Assembly: GCA_937965895.1 (NCBI GenBank)
Contig: CALCKS010000084.1
Coordinates: forward strand, 1 to 47,321
Source of the DNA: an uncultured Campylobacter sp.
GTDB taxonomy: Bacteria; Campylobacterota; Campylobacteria; Campylobacterales; Campylobacteraceae
Length of the DNA stretch: 47,321 nt
Reading direction: 5' to 3'
A model generated the notes under the pieces. It was not told the origin of the DNA. It saw only the letters and a list, made by a program, of their open reading frames with translations, and did no database searches. Both the position numbers and the translations under genes were made by a program. Below, in pieces: positions 16,749 to 24,656 of the stretch (the stretch's first letter is position 1; the number at the start of each line of letters is the position of its first letter).

Positions 16749-18515
16749 TTATTTCGTTTTATCTTTTAGAAATTTGCGATAATCGCTTCCGCCCATAGCA
16801 AAAGCAAGCGTGGTATGTGAGCTTTTTACTATCTTGCCTTCTCTAAAAAAGACTTGCGGCAAAATTTCAATCAAACACTCTTTTATATTTTCAACGTTAG
16901 AATTTGGTTTGCCAGAAGCTGCCTTAAGCTTTCTAATCATCTCATCGCACTTAGTCCAAATTCGCTCCAAATTTTCTCTACTTATCGAGCCGCAGTTATC
17001 AAGCCAGTTGCTAAACGATACGCCGCCATTAACGCCGAGCTGCCAGTTTATCAGGGCTGCGCTTAGCATGCCGAGCAAATAAGCGCTAATAAGCGCGTCA
17101 TCTTGATTTAAAAATTCGCTATTTTTGATTAGCTCTCTAATCAGTTCTTTTTTATCGGTTAAATTTTCCAAGTCACACTCCTTTTGAAACACTAGTTTTT
17201 TATTTAAGACATCGATTTCATTAAAAAAATTTTGATATTTTGCAATATTCTCAAACGTTCTTTCTTTATAAAAATCGTTAAAATATTTACTCCATTCTAA
17301 TTTTTTTGCATAACTTTTATTGACGCTACCGTAATAAATCAAATCGCTATATCTTTCTATCATAATCTCTAAATCAAATTTATTTCGCGACAGCAAAAAA
17401 CTCATCACACTTAGCCTATCTTCAAACAAATTTTGAAGATATATCGTCTCGTCGGTTCCGCTGTTTTTTTCATAGAAAGCTTTTATATTAAAATCACTCA
17501 TCAAATTTGAAATTTTAGAGATAAAAGATGGTAGCACATCGTCTATCGCAAGCTTTAAATCGATAGCGGCGTTACTTTGTGTATAAAATAAAATCGTATT
17601 TAAAACAGGTAATTTTTCCTGCTTTTTAGCAGCGATCTCAAGATAATCATTTATGCTGAATTTTATAACTTCTTCGGCGATTTCGATATTTTTCATATCG
17701 CTTTTTGAAGTTTCTTCTAGTATTTTTATAATCTCTTCTAGATTTACTGAGCTACCCAAAATCGTCGGCAAAATCGCCATTTTCATACCGTAGAAATTAT
17801 GCGATAGCTTATCTTTTATCGCTTTAAAGCCGTTTTCTACCTTTTTTGCACTAATGGCGCTTAGCGGCAGGAGTTTTGATTTGACAAATTGCATATTAGC
17901 AGGCATCTCATTTACCGAACAAAATGCTAAATTTGCATCACCGCCGATACCTTTTTCATTTGTTAAAATATCGTATCCATAGGACGATTTTTGCTCTTTT
18001 ACGCTGATACGATTTTCAAAAATTTGTTTAAAATAGGCAGAAACGGGCTTGCCCTTGTATGAGAGCGAGAAAAAAGTAGCGACTTTTTTGCCTTTTTCCT
18101 TTTTTATCTCATCAAGGCCTTTGATCTCATCTATAATATCGGCAAAATATTCTTCATTTATACTGGGTAACATAGACAAAATAGCGTCTTTTTCTATATC
18201 GCTCGGCTCAAAACACGAGAGCAAATTTGAAACCGATCTCGAAACGCCTTTTATAAATTTAGCTTCGTCTTTATTTACTTCTTTGGATAAAAATTGAGAA
18301 TTTGGAAAAAGATTACCGGAATTTGCGCCTACGCCAAACCTACATATTATCAGATCGTCTTTATTTATGTTTAAATTCGGTTCTATTTGCTTAGTTTCTA
18401 TGTCGCAGAGATATACCTTGATTGTATCGTATTTGTAGGCTTCGTTTTTGAGACGCTTTTCGTCTTTTTGATATATTTCGCCTATGTCGGCGAAAATTTT
18501 AACTATATCGCCCAA
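16749..18515 (-). CDS. cas8b: Cascade large subunit Cas8b (Csh1 family)
   Basis: 588 aa. In type I-B Cascade the large subunit recognises the PAM and recruits Cas3. The assignment rests on length, position immediately before csh2-type cas7, and the N-terminal MGDIVKIFADIGEIYQKDE and CRFGVGANSGNLFPN segments typical of Csh1. Large-subunit families diverge strongly, so subfamily is less certain than identity. The start is TTG with AGGGGA just upstream. It stands 170 bases after cas6, behind its own consensus promoter, and its DNA is clearly AT-richer than cas6. Confidence 0.88.
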   Translation of the reverse strand: MGDIVKIFADIGEIYQKDEKRLKNEAYKYDTIKVYLCDIETKQIEPNLNINKDDLIICRFGVGANSGNLFPNSQFLSKEVNKDEAKFIKGVSRSVSNLLSCFEPSDIEKDAILSMLPSINEEYFADIIDEIKGLDEIKKEKGKKVATFFSLSYKGKPVSAYFKQIFENRISVKEQKSSYGYDILTNEKGIGGDANLAFCSVNEMPANMQFVKSKLLPLSAISAKKVENGFKAIKDKLSHNFYGMKMAILPTILGSSVNLEEIIKILEETSKSDMKNIEIAEEVIKFSINDYLEIAAKKQEKLPVLNTILFYTQSNAAIDLKLAIDDVLPSFISKISNLMSDFNIKAFYEKNSGTDETIYLQNLFEDRLSVMSFLLSRNKFDLEIMIERYSDLIYYGSVNKSYAKKLEWSKYFNDFYKERTFENIAKYQNFFNEIDVLNKKLVFQKECDLENLTDKKELIRELIKNSEFLNQDDALISAYLLGMLSAALINWQLGVNGGVSFSNWLDNCGSISRENLERIWTKCDEMIRKLKAASGKPNSNVENIKECLIEILPQVFFREGKIVKSSHTTLAFAMGGSDYRKFLKDKTK

Positions 18516-18542
18516 GAGATTCCCCTAAATTAAGTTGGCATA

Positions 18543-18571
18543 ATTATACTGCAAGCAATCTTTGATGTCAA
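18543..18571 (-). promoter_or_regulatory. Consensus sigma70 promoter of the cas8b operon
   Basis: On the minus strand TTGACA (18566-18571) and TATAAT (18543-18548) are separated by exactly 17 bases, a perfect consensus. Transcription would start near 18536 and give a leader of about 20 bases before cas8b. A full -35 box is unusual in Campylobacter, which mostly lacks one. Confidence 0.75.
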
Positions 18572-18593
18572 GTTATTATAATTTACATAGATT

Positions 18594-18697
18594 TTACTTG
18601 ATTTTTTGAGTATGTTTTTATAAAATACTCTTTGAAAAGCAAGTATTACTTGTTCTCCTTATAGGCTTTTAAATTTATATTTTACTTAACTTACTTG
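18594..18697. repeat. Three short TTACTTG repeats between cas6 and cas8b
   Basis: TTACTTG occurs at 18594-18600, 18646-18652 and 18691-18697 (CAAGTAA on the minus strand); the middle copy is half of an inverted repeat, CAAGT-ATT-ACTTG (18640-18652). The last copy is inside the cas6 tail. Possible regulator sites; could be chance in AT-rich DNA. Confidence 0.3.
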
Positions 18698-19378
18698 CTT
18701 TTCCTTTGCTATCTCCATAAACCCTGCTCCACAGTTCATACATCCGCTTCCGACGCCCGCATCAAGGATTAAATTTATAAGCTCTGGCTGTGCGCAAATT
18801 TTCCATTTTGCTTGCCAAGCCTGAACTGGCGAGCGGTTGTTGCCATAATAAAAATTAAATGGATTTTGCAAATTTTGCCAGAGCAAATTTAGCTCAAATT
18901 CTCCGTCGTATCTGCGTCCGGCAAGGGTTTCGAATCTTTGCAAAGCGTTTGTTTTCATCATCTCAAGATGCCTGGAGTCTTGCGGTTGCAGATAAATTTT
19001 ATGCCCCAAAAGCCCGCCTATCGCGCATGCTACGCAGCCTTGCAGCACCGCTTCGCTTTGCGTAGTTCTGTGTTCGCTAACCGCCACCGCCGTATCGCAC
19101 AGGCAAAGCTCGCCCAAGCTTAACCCGTCTTTTAGCACGGCAAGCGCGATTATTTTTTCAAATTCCGGCTCATATGAGGTAAATCTAATCCGCAAATTTG
19201 CGCCATTTAAGCGAAAATCAAAATTCGTTCGTTTAAAAATTTTGCCGCTGGGTTCGTGCTTATATCCTTCGTGCTCGGCGCTTGGCAAATAGTGGTAAAT
19301 GTAGCCTTGGATGAGCTGGGGCAATGCCTTTGAAATTTTTAAATTTGCGCTTGGCAAACGTGAGGTTATCGTGAGCAT
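18686..19378 (-). CDS. cas6: CRISPR pre-crRNA endoribonuclease Cas6
   Basis: 230 aa. Cleaves the pre-crRNA within each repeat to leave the 8-nt 5' handle. The C-terminal glycine-rich loop DAGVGSGCMNCGAGFMEI (about residues 207-224) is the family hallmark, and the N-terminal YHYLPSAEHEGYKHE region offers the catalytic histidine candidates. ATG start with AAGGA upstream. First gene of the cas cluster. Its codon and GC use resembles the surrounding chromosome and not the AT-rich cas8b that follows. Confidence 0.92.
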   Translation of the reverse strand: MLTITSRLPSANLKISKALPQLIQGYIYHYLPSAEHEGYKHEPSGKIFKRTNFDFRLNGANLRIRFTSYEPEFEKIIALAVLKDGLSLGELCLCDTAVAVSEHRTTQSEAVLQGCVACAIGGLLGHKIYLQPQDSRHLEMMKTNALQRFETLAGRRYDGEFELNLLWQNLQNPFNFYYGNNRSPVQAWQAKWKICAQPELINLILDAGVGSGCMNCGAGFMEIAKEKQVS

Positions 19379-19411
19379 TTTTGTCCTTAAATTTAGTAAA
19401 TTTTAGACGTA

Positions 19412-19417
19412 ATTATA
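19412..19417 (-). promoter_or_regulatory. -10 box of cas6
   Basis: TATAAT on the minus strand, in a T-rich context, 34 bases upstream of the cas6 ATG. Likely drives cas6 and perhaps, by read-through, the rest of the cluster. Confidence 0.6.
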
Positions 19418-19523
19418 AAAAATCTCGCATTAAAAATCGGTTTTGTGCAAAAGTGTGGCGAAATTTCAAATTTTACTCGTCAAATTCGCTAAAATATCCG
19501 CAAAAATCACTCAAGGAGAGCAA

Positions 19524-20696
19524 ATGAAATACGATTTTGACGCGCCCGTGGAGCGAAGCGGGACTTATTCGTCAAAGTGGAAAACAAGCGGCGACGAGCT
19601 ACCGATGTGGGTGGCGGATATGGATTTTAAGGTCGCGCCCGAAATTTTAGAAGCGCTGCAAAAGCGTCTAGACAACGGGGTTTTTGGCTATTCGTACGTG
19701 CCGCAAGAGTGGAGCGAGGCCATTTGCTCGTGGTGGAGCAGGCGCCACGACGTCAAATTTGGCCCGAGCTGGCTAATCTTTTGCACGGGCGTTATCCCGA
19801 TCGTCAGCTCCGCCGTGCGCAAATTTACGAGCGTGGGAGATAAAATCGTGATCCAAAGTCCCGTCTATCACGTCTTTTACCGCAGTATCGAAAACAACGG
19901 CAGGATCGCGCTTACAAACGAGCTAGCCTACAACGGGCGCAGCTACGATATAGACTTTGCCGACCTCGAAGAAAAGCTCGCCGATCCGCTAACGACGATG
20001 TTTATCCTTTGCAACCCGCACAATCCCGTCGGTAAAATTTGGAGCGAGGAAAAGCTAGCCAAAATCGGCGAACTATGCGCCAAATACGGCGTTTTGGTGA
20101 TCTCAGACGAGATTCACTGCGACATCACGAGCCCCGGCAAAAGCTACGTGCCGTTTATCCGCGCGAGCGAAACTTGCAAAAACATCTCGATCACCTGCGT
20201 TTCGCCGACCAAAGCCTTTAACATTGCCGGCTTGCAAAGCTCCGCCGCCGTAGTGCCAAACCCAAAACTACGCGCCAAAATGGCAAAGGCCATCAATGAC
20301 GACGAGGTCGGCGAGGGAAATGCATTTTCTTGTATCGCGGCGATCGCGGCGTTTAAGCGGGGCGAAGCGTGGCTCGAGCAGATGCGCGAATACGTAGAAC
20401 AAAACCGCAAAATCGTGAGCGACTTTTTGCAAAAAGAACTGCCGCAGATCAAGCTTGTGGAACAGGACGCCACGTATCTGCTCTGGCTTGACTGCCGCGA
20501 AATTTGCGACGACGCGAGCGATTTTCATAAATTTTTACGCCAAAAAGCGGGTCTTTGGCTAAACGACGGCAACGCGTATAGAGGCGCGGAAAAATGCTTC
20601 TTGCGCCTCAATATAGCCACGCAAAGATCGCGCGTGCTAGAGGGCCTAAAACGCCTAAAATCAGGCGCTCTGGCCTACGCAAAAAGTAGGGAATAA
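19524..20696 (+). CDS. MalY/PatB family PLP-dependent C-S lyase
   Basis: 390 aa from the ATG at 19524, which follows AAGGAGAG; the frame is open further upstream but that part is not conserved-looking. Fold-type I aminotransferase-like enzyme; family members act as cystathionine beta-lyase, giving homocysteine, pyruvate and ammonia. Features: the N-terminal GTYSSKWKT and LPMWVADMDFK block typical of PatB/MalY, NPHNPVGKIWS, and the PLP lysine in SPTKAFNIAGLQSS. In Campylobacter such a gene is usually annotated as cystathionine beta-lyase. It is divergent from cas6 and stands alone, followed by a probable sRNA gene. Confidence 0.88.
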   Translation: MKYDFDAPVERSGTYSSKWKTSGDELPMWVADMDFKVAPEILEALQKRLDNGVFGYSYVPQEWSEAICSWWSRRHDVKFGPSWLIFCTGVIPIVSSAVRKFTSVGDKIVIQSPVYHVFYRSIENNGRIALTNELAYNGRSYDIDFADLEEKLADPLTTMFILCNPHNPVGKIWSEEKLAKIGELCAKYGVLVISDEIHCDITSPGKSYVPFIRASETCKNISITCVSPTKAFNIAGLQSSAAVVPNPKLRAKMAKAINDDEVGEGNAFSCIAAIAAFKRGEAWLEQMREYVEQNRKIVSDFLQKELPQIKLVEQDATYLLWLDCREICDDASDFHKFLRQKAGLWLNDGNAYRGAEKCFLRLNIATQRSRVLEGLKRLKSGALAYAKSRE

Positions 20697-20737
20697 TATA
20701 TTTACGAAAAATTGGGATAAAATTTAGACCTTTTTGG

Positions 20738-20743
20738 TATGAT
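20738..20743 (+). promoter_or_regulatory. -10 box of the predicted sRNA
   Basis: TATGAT preceded by a T-run. Predicted transcription start near 20750. It would drive a short transcript that ends at the terminator at 20781-20810. Confidence 0.5.
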
Positions 20744-20749
20744 TTGCGC

Positions 20750-20810
20750 GTCCGACAAGAAAACCTCCTTTTTGTAACGGCGCCTCGGCTCCCCCTGCCG
20801 AGGCGTTTTT
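20750..20810 (+). ncRNA. Predicted small RNA of about 60 nt with two hairpins
   Basis: No coding potential here, but a -10 box is followed about 40 bases later by a strong terminator. The predicted RNA has a 5' hairpin, ACAAGAA pairing with TTTTTGT across a loop AACCTCC. That loop carries ACCTCC, and the run ACCTCCTT equals the anti-Shine-Dalgarno end of 16S rRNA. The 3' hairpin has a C-rich loop TCCCCCT. The layout, particularly the C/U-rich terminator loop, recalls Helicobacter pylori RepG, which binds G-rich mRNA leaders; homology is not shown. It could also be the 5' leader of moaC ended by attenuation, since moaC starts 100 bases later. Confidence 0.55.
20781..20810 (+). terminator. Strong intrinsic terminator with C-rich loop
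   Basis: Perfect 9-bp GC-rich stem, CGCCTCGGC at 20781-20789 and GCCGAGGCG at 20797-20805, with a 7-nt loop TCCCCCT and five T after the stem. Confidence 0.9.
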
Positions 20811-20910
20811 GTCTTATTCATTAAGCTTTTTTAGTTATAATCCTTCTCATAAATTTACTCCGCCTAGCTCAAATTTAAGCAAATTTAGCGTTTCAGGCGA
20901 AAGGACGAAA

Positions 20911-21384
20911 ATGCTAACTCACATAGACGAAAACAACCGACCTAAAATGGTCGACGTAAGCGATAAGGGCGTAACTACGCGCATAGCCGTAGCAAGCGGC
21001 ATCATAAAAATGTCGCGCGAAGCTTTTGACGCGATCAAAAACAACACCGGTAAAAAAGGCCCGGTTTTGCAAACCGCCGTCGTAGGCGCGATAATGGGCG
21101 CGAAAAAGACGAGCGAGCTCGTCCCGATGTGCCATCCGCTGCTAATCAGCGGCATAAACTGCGACATCGAAGAGCTAACCGAAATCTGTGCCTACAAGCT
21201 AACCGTTAGCGTCAAGATAGACGGCAAAACAGGCGTCGAGATGGAGGCACTAACAGGCGTTAGCGTCGGGCTACTAACGATATACGATATGATAAAAGCG
21301 ATAGATAAAACCATGCAGATAACGGGTATCGCGCTAGAAAGCAAGAGCGGAGGAAAAAGTGGCGACTACGTGCGATCTAAATAA
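20911..21384 (+). CDS. moaC: Cyclic pyranopterin monophosphate synthase MoaC
   Basis: 157 aa from the ATG at 20911, which has AAGGA upstream; the open frame extends back to 20809 but that part overlaps the terminator. Converts 3',8-cH2GTP, the MoaA product, to cyclic pyranopterin monophosphate in molybdenum cofactor synthesis. Family blocks are present: DVSDKGVTTRIAVASG, VPMCHPLLISG with the catalytic His, and KTGVEMEALTGVSVGLLTIYDMIKAIDK. It overlaps the next gene by 26 bases. No other Moco gene is in the window. Confidence 0.97.
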   Translation: MLTHIDENNRPKMVDVSDKGVTTRIAVASGIIKMSREAFDAIKNNTGKKGPVLQTAVVGAIMGAKKTSELVPMCHPLLISGINCDIEELTEICAYKLTVSVKIDGKTGVEMEALTGVSVGLLTIYDMIKAIDKTMQITGIALESKSGGKSGDYVRSK

Positions 21385-21622
21385 AGAACCTGAAATCTCA
21401 TACCCAAATTTTTGGGAATACAAAATCATCGTGCTTGATAGTGAAAACGCCGAAGCTATCGCGCAGGGCGTCGTAGGCGAGAGGCAACACAAGATAACGC
21501 CGTCAAAATCGAGCAAAGAGGGCAAATACAAAAGCTACAATCTAAGCGTTTTGGTTAATTCTAACGAGGAGCGATTAGAGATATTTTCCGCGCTAAGACG
21601 CGTTTGCAAATACGTACTATAA
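21359..21622 (+). CDS. DUF493 (YbeD-like) family protein
   Basis: 87 aa with a GTG start, overlapping moaC by 26 bases. Small alpha-beta protein of the HP0495/YbeD family: YPNFWEYKIIVLDSENAE, then KITPSKSSKEGKYKSYNLSVLVNSNEERLEIFSALRR. The family has an ACT-like fold and a suspected regulatory role; no reaction is known. Translation seems coupled to moaC, with the next gene following nine bases after its stop. Confidence 0.85.
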   Translation: MATTCDLNKEPEISYPNFWEYKIIVLDSENAEAIAQGVVGERQHKITPSKSSKEGKYKSYNLSVLVNSNEERLEIFSALRRVCKYVL

Positions 21623-21630
21623 GGACTTTC

Positions 21631-22911
21631 ATGCAAAATTTAGTCTTCATCCAAACCATAAAAGAGAACAAAAACGACCCGCAAATTTCCGTTTTGATCA
21701 GGGAATTTGCGCTAAGCGAGTTTAGAAAAAGCGTCAAAGGCGCAAAAGGCGGCGACGCAAACGCGGCTCTAGTTAAAGAATTTGAGCAAATTTGCGAGGC
21801 GCTAAAGAGCGAGGATCTGCTAAACCGCCAAAACGTCGCCAACCTCATCCAAAGCGCAGGCGACGCGCTAAGCGAAGCAAAAGAGCAATATATCCACCGC
21901 CTAATCTACGAAAAAGAGCAGATCGAGCGGCAAATTTACGCCCAAAAAGACGAGATCAAAAACGACATTCGAGAGCTACTTGAAAATATGGAAAATTTCA
22001 TCAAAAGCAGCGACCTGGCGGATAAAGATGAAATTTTAACCGCGATAGACGAAAAGATGCTCTGCGAGCTGCAAATGTTGGGCATCCTAAAAGAGACCAC
22101 CGAAGCGGCGTTTCTAACCGCCATCGAAAAGGGCGACGACGTGAAAGATACGGTGGAGCAAATCGCCAAAAACGTCGTGCTTAGCGCGATAAACGAGGGC
22201 GAAGCGAGCAAAGAGCGCATCCTAGAGATCGCAAGGACGGTCTGCGAGGCGGCGACTGAGCTAGCCGACGTCGATCAAGCCTTTGCCAAAGAGCTAATAA
22301 GCGGCGCAATCGGAGGCGTAAAAGAGGCGCTTGGCAAAAGGACGGAGAAGTTTATCGAGGAGATCAAATTTGCCCCGGACGGCCAGACGCTGCTGGGTGA
22401 AGCTAAAGAATTTATAAGGCTTGAGGAGAGGTTCGTAGCGATGCTGCGCGATATGGCGCGCTCGGATGAGCCGTCTGCTGCAGTGATAAACGAAATCCTA
22501 GACGAGTCCGTCGATAGCTACTTCGCTAAATTTAAGCGGCTACAAAACGACGTTTCGCGCCAGATCGAGCTTCAGCTAGAGGAGCTAAAATTTAACGAAA
22601 ATATCGATAAATTCGCTAGCCTTGCCGGAGCTAAATTTGAGGAGTTAAAGCGCGAAGTAACTCAAGCCGGCGATAAATTTAAAGAAAATTTTAATGCCAA
22701 AGAACGCCTCGAAGCGCTCAAAAAAGATATCGGCGACTTTGAAAAACGAACGCAGGAGAAGCTAAGCGCGATAAATGCGAGCGAGATCGGCGAAAATCTC
22801 AAATCAAAATCAAAAGAACTAGGCGAGAAGCTCTACAAAGCCGCCGAAAATCTCATAAAAAACGCCAAAGAAAAGATCGGCAAAAAAGAGGACGAGAAGA
22901 AGGACGAGTAA
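21631..22911 (+). CDS. Long helical protein of unknown function
   Basis: 426 aa from the ATG at 21631, which sits behind AAGGA; an upstream in-frame start at 21604 overlaps the previous gene and is less likely. No signal peptide or membrane segment. The chain is rich in Glu, Lys, Ala and Ile and looks almost wholly alpha-helical, with heptad-like stretches at about 75-130 and 300-420. A central part (about 160-270) has two loosely similar blocks, AIEKGDDVKDTVEQIAKNV and AINEGEASKERILEIARTV. A phasin-like or apolipoprotein-like amphipathic protein is possible, and a DUF6781 relationship may apply; neither is certain. It is probably transcribed with moaC and ends at a strong hairpin. Confidence 0.7.
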   Translation: MQNLVFIQTIKENKNDPQISVLIREFALSEFRKSVKGAKGGDANAALVKEFEQICEALKSEDLLNRQNVANLIQSAGDALSEAKEQYIHRLIYEKEQIERQIYAQKDEIKNDIRELLENMENFIKSSDLADKDEILTAIDEKMLCELQMLGILKETTEAAFLTAIEKGDDVKDTVEQIAKNVVLSAINEGEASKERILEIARTVCEAATELADVDQAFAKELISGAIGGVKEALGKRTEKFIEEIKFAPDGQTLLGEAKEFIRLEERFVAMLRDMARSDEPSAAVINEILDESVDSYFAKFKRLQNDVSRQIELQLEELKFNENIDKFASLAGAKFEELKREVTQAGDKFKENFNAKERLEALKKDIGDFEKRTQEKLSAINASEIGENLKSKSKELGEKLYKAAENLIKNAKEKIGKKEDEKKDE

Positions 22912-22952
22912 GCCCGGCCTGGGCGCATTTGGTTAAATTTGCGCCCGGGCTT
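22910..22952 (+). terminator. Hairpin at the end of the moaC operon
   Basis: Two stacked stems, AAGCCC with GGGCTT and GGGCGCA (22921-22927) with TGCGCCC (22940-22946), with a five-base bulge on the 5' side. It begins within the stop codon. Followed by AATCGCCTTTT, so the T-tract is displaced. Confidence 0.6.
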
Positions 22953-22979
22953 AATCGCCTTTTAATCACCAGCTCTAAA

Positions 22980-23025
22980 CGGAGGCAAATTTGGCGCGGT
23001 AAATTTACACTCAAATTTGCCTCCG
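22980..23025. repeat. Perfect 14-bp inverted repeat
   Basis: 22980-22993 and 23012-23025 are exact reverse complements around an 18-base loop. It lies about 45 bases upstream of the next gene and just after the preceding terminator. Could be a second terminator acting on the minus strand, an operator or a repeat element. Confidence 0.7.
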
Positions 23026-23068
23026 TCAAAACGCCGCGAAAGTCAAATTTAACCCCAAAGGATCAAAA

Positions 23069-24010
23069 ATGAGTATCACGTTTTTCGTTAAAAACAAAAA
23101 GAGGTTTCTAGTCGGCCTTGCGCCCGTGATGAGCGTGGAGGAGGCGCTGCGCCTGGTGCCGAATTTATCGCAGTTTAACGCCGACGAGGATGACGAGGAG
23201 TTTGACGCCGAGGGCTTTTACGGCGCGAAGCTAAGCGAGCTTGACTGCCTCGTTGCCGGCACGGACGGGCTTAGCGGGCGCGGCTTTGAGATCGGCTACG
23301 AGGACGAGACCTATAACGTCCGAATCGGCACGCCAAGCACCCGCACGGACTGGAAAATCGCTCTAGAGTACCTAAAAAACCTAGCCATAAAAATGGACGG
23401 CGAAATCGTGAGAGAGGACCGCGAGAAATTTAGCGCGCAAAATATCGAGGGCTTTGACTATGAGCCCGACATACGCGCGGGGCTAGAGGCGATAGAGCAA
23501 AATTTGCAAAAAGAGGCGCAAATCAGCACGATTTACGGCACGCGAAACGAAGTGTCGTTTGATCAAAAGATCATAGCTCGTATCCTCGGCGCGAAGGATC
23601 CCGCGGGCGAATTTAGCAAATTCGTAACCGATATCCAAAATTTGGATGCGTATTTTGCAAATCAGATGTTTTTCCGCAGGAACGATAGCGGCGAGATCAT
23701 CGGGCAGTACGTCCTGTCGCAAGACGTCGTTACTGTGCTGCCCTTTGAGCCTAGCGTGGAGTATAAAAATTTACAAATGCTGGGCGATGAGAAAGTCGCA
23801 CGCTGGTCGGTTGCGATATTTGGCGGAGAGGGCGACGATGAGGAAAAATACGAGATCCTAGCGACGCTGAAATATGAAAATTTCATCCAAAATTTGCCAA
23901 AAGAAAAGTACAAATTTATCGACGCTAAAAATATCGTCGTAAGTGCGTTTAGCAAGGCAGAATTTGACGAGCTCATCGCGAAATGCGGCGAAGAGGGGCT
24001 AGCAGACTAG
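23069..24010 (+). CDS. DUF4299-like protein
   Basis: 313 aa, soluble, acidic, without signal peptide or membrane segment. The start MSITFFVKNKKRFLVGLAPVMSVEEALRLVP, the acidic stretch DEDDEEFDAEGFYG and the overall length resemble DUF4299, a family known mainly from Firmicutes; the match is by memory of the family pattern. ATG start with AAAGGA nearby. Monocistronic as far as can be seen, between a hairpin upstream and the promoter of the lipoprotein gene downstream. No function can be given. Confidence 0.6.
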   Translation: MSITFFVKNKKRFLVGLAPVMSVEEALRLVPNLSQFNADEDDEEFDAEGFYGAKLSELDCLVAGTDGLSGRGFEIGYEDETYNVRIGTPSTRTDWKIALEYLKNLAIKMDGEIVREDREKFSAQNIEGFDYEPDIRAGLEAIEQNLQKEAQISTIYGTRNEVSFDQKIIARILGAKDPAGEFSKFVTDIQNLDAYFANQMFFRRNDSGEIIGQYVLSQDVVTVLPFEPSVEYKNLQMLGDEKVARWSVAIFGGEGDDEEKYEILATLKYENFIQNLPKEKYKFIDAKNIVVSAFSKAEFDELIAKCGEEGLAD

Positions 24011-24195
24011 GCTGTTTAGCTAACGGCGGCGATTTGCCTGCCGTGCGGTAAATTTAGCGGCAGAGTTAAAATTATGGCCGAAATTTACCCACCTTTTTGC
24101 TCTGAAACGAAGCCAAATTTGACGCAAGATAGATCAAATTTGGCGTCAAATTTAAAACTCCGCAAGGCTGTAAATTTAACCGCAAACCCAAAATA

Positions 24196-24224
24196 TTGAC
24201 TTGCGCCGTACCTTTGGATAAAAT
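24196..24224 (+). promoter_or_regulatory. Promoter of the lipoprotein/Sel1 gene pair
   Basis: TTGACT at 24196-24201 and TAAAAT at 24219-24224 with a 17-base spacer; start near 24231, about 20 bases before the ATG at 24253. Confidence 0.55.
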
Positions 24225-24252
24225 CGGGCGCAAAAATCAAAAGAGATCAAAA

Positions 24253-24655
24253 ATGCGAAAAATTTTCCTGCCGCTTTTTATGCGCCTTCCTGCTAGGCGG
24301 ATGCACTACGTACGGCATCGGCCCCTCTAATATATTTCTAGAAAACAAAGAACTAACTCAACTGAAAGGCCGCCATATCCTAGATATGGAAAAATACTCC
24401 GGCGGCTGGTCGCACATCGAGATAGGTATGCTCTCAAATAAATTCTATATGCAGCACGAACCGCGCGAAGTGCTATCGGTAAACAGATCGTGCAACTTCT
24501 GGGGATGTAGCGTAACGGGCGTCAACTACAGCACCTACGGCTTTGTTTACTTCACTACCGACAAAGACGGCTATATCACGGACTACACCGAGGACGGAGA
24601 CGCGATAAGGAGCGTCAAGCATAAATTTAAAGACCTGCTAGTACTGGAGAACTAA
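24253..24655 (+). pseudogene. Frameshifted small lipoprotein gene
   Basis: The downstream frame encodes FLLGGCTTYGIGPSNIF and runs to 24655, but it has no start codon of its own before the lipobox LGGC. The only suitable ATG, at 24253, is in another frame and stops after about 25 codons. Removing one T from the T5 run at 24275-24279 joins them into MRKIFLPLLCAFLLGGC, a textbook lipoprotein signal peptide with the lipidated Cys at position 17. The mature part, about 117 aa, would be an outer-membrane or periplasmic lipoprotein of unknown function. The frameshift could be a real mutation, slippage-based switching, or a sequencing error. A 3' ORF from 24386 would lack the signal. Confidence 0.75.
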
Positions 24656-24656
24656 G

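Noticed and set aside
20809..20910. N-terminal extension of moaC
   Set aside because: It overlaps the sRNA terminator, and the ATG at 20911 has AAGGA at the right distance and gives the normal MoaC length.
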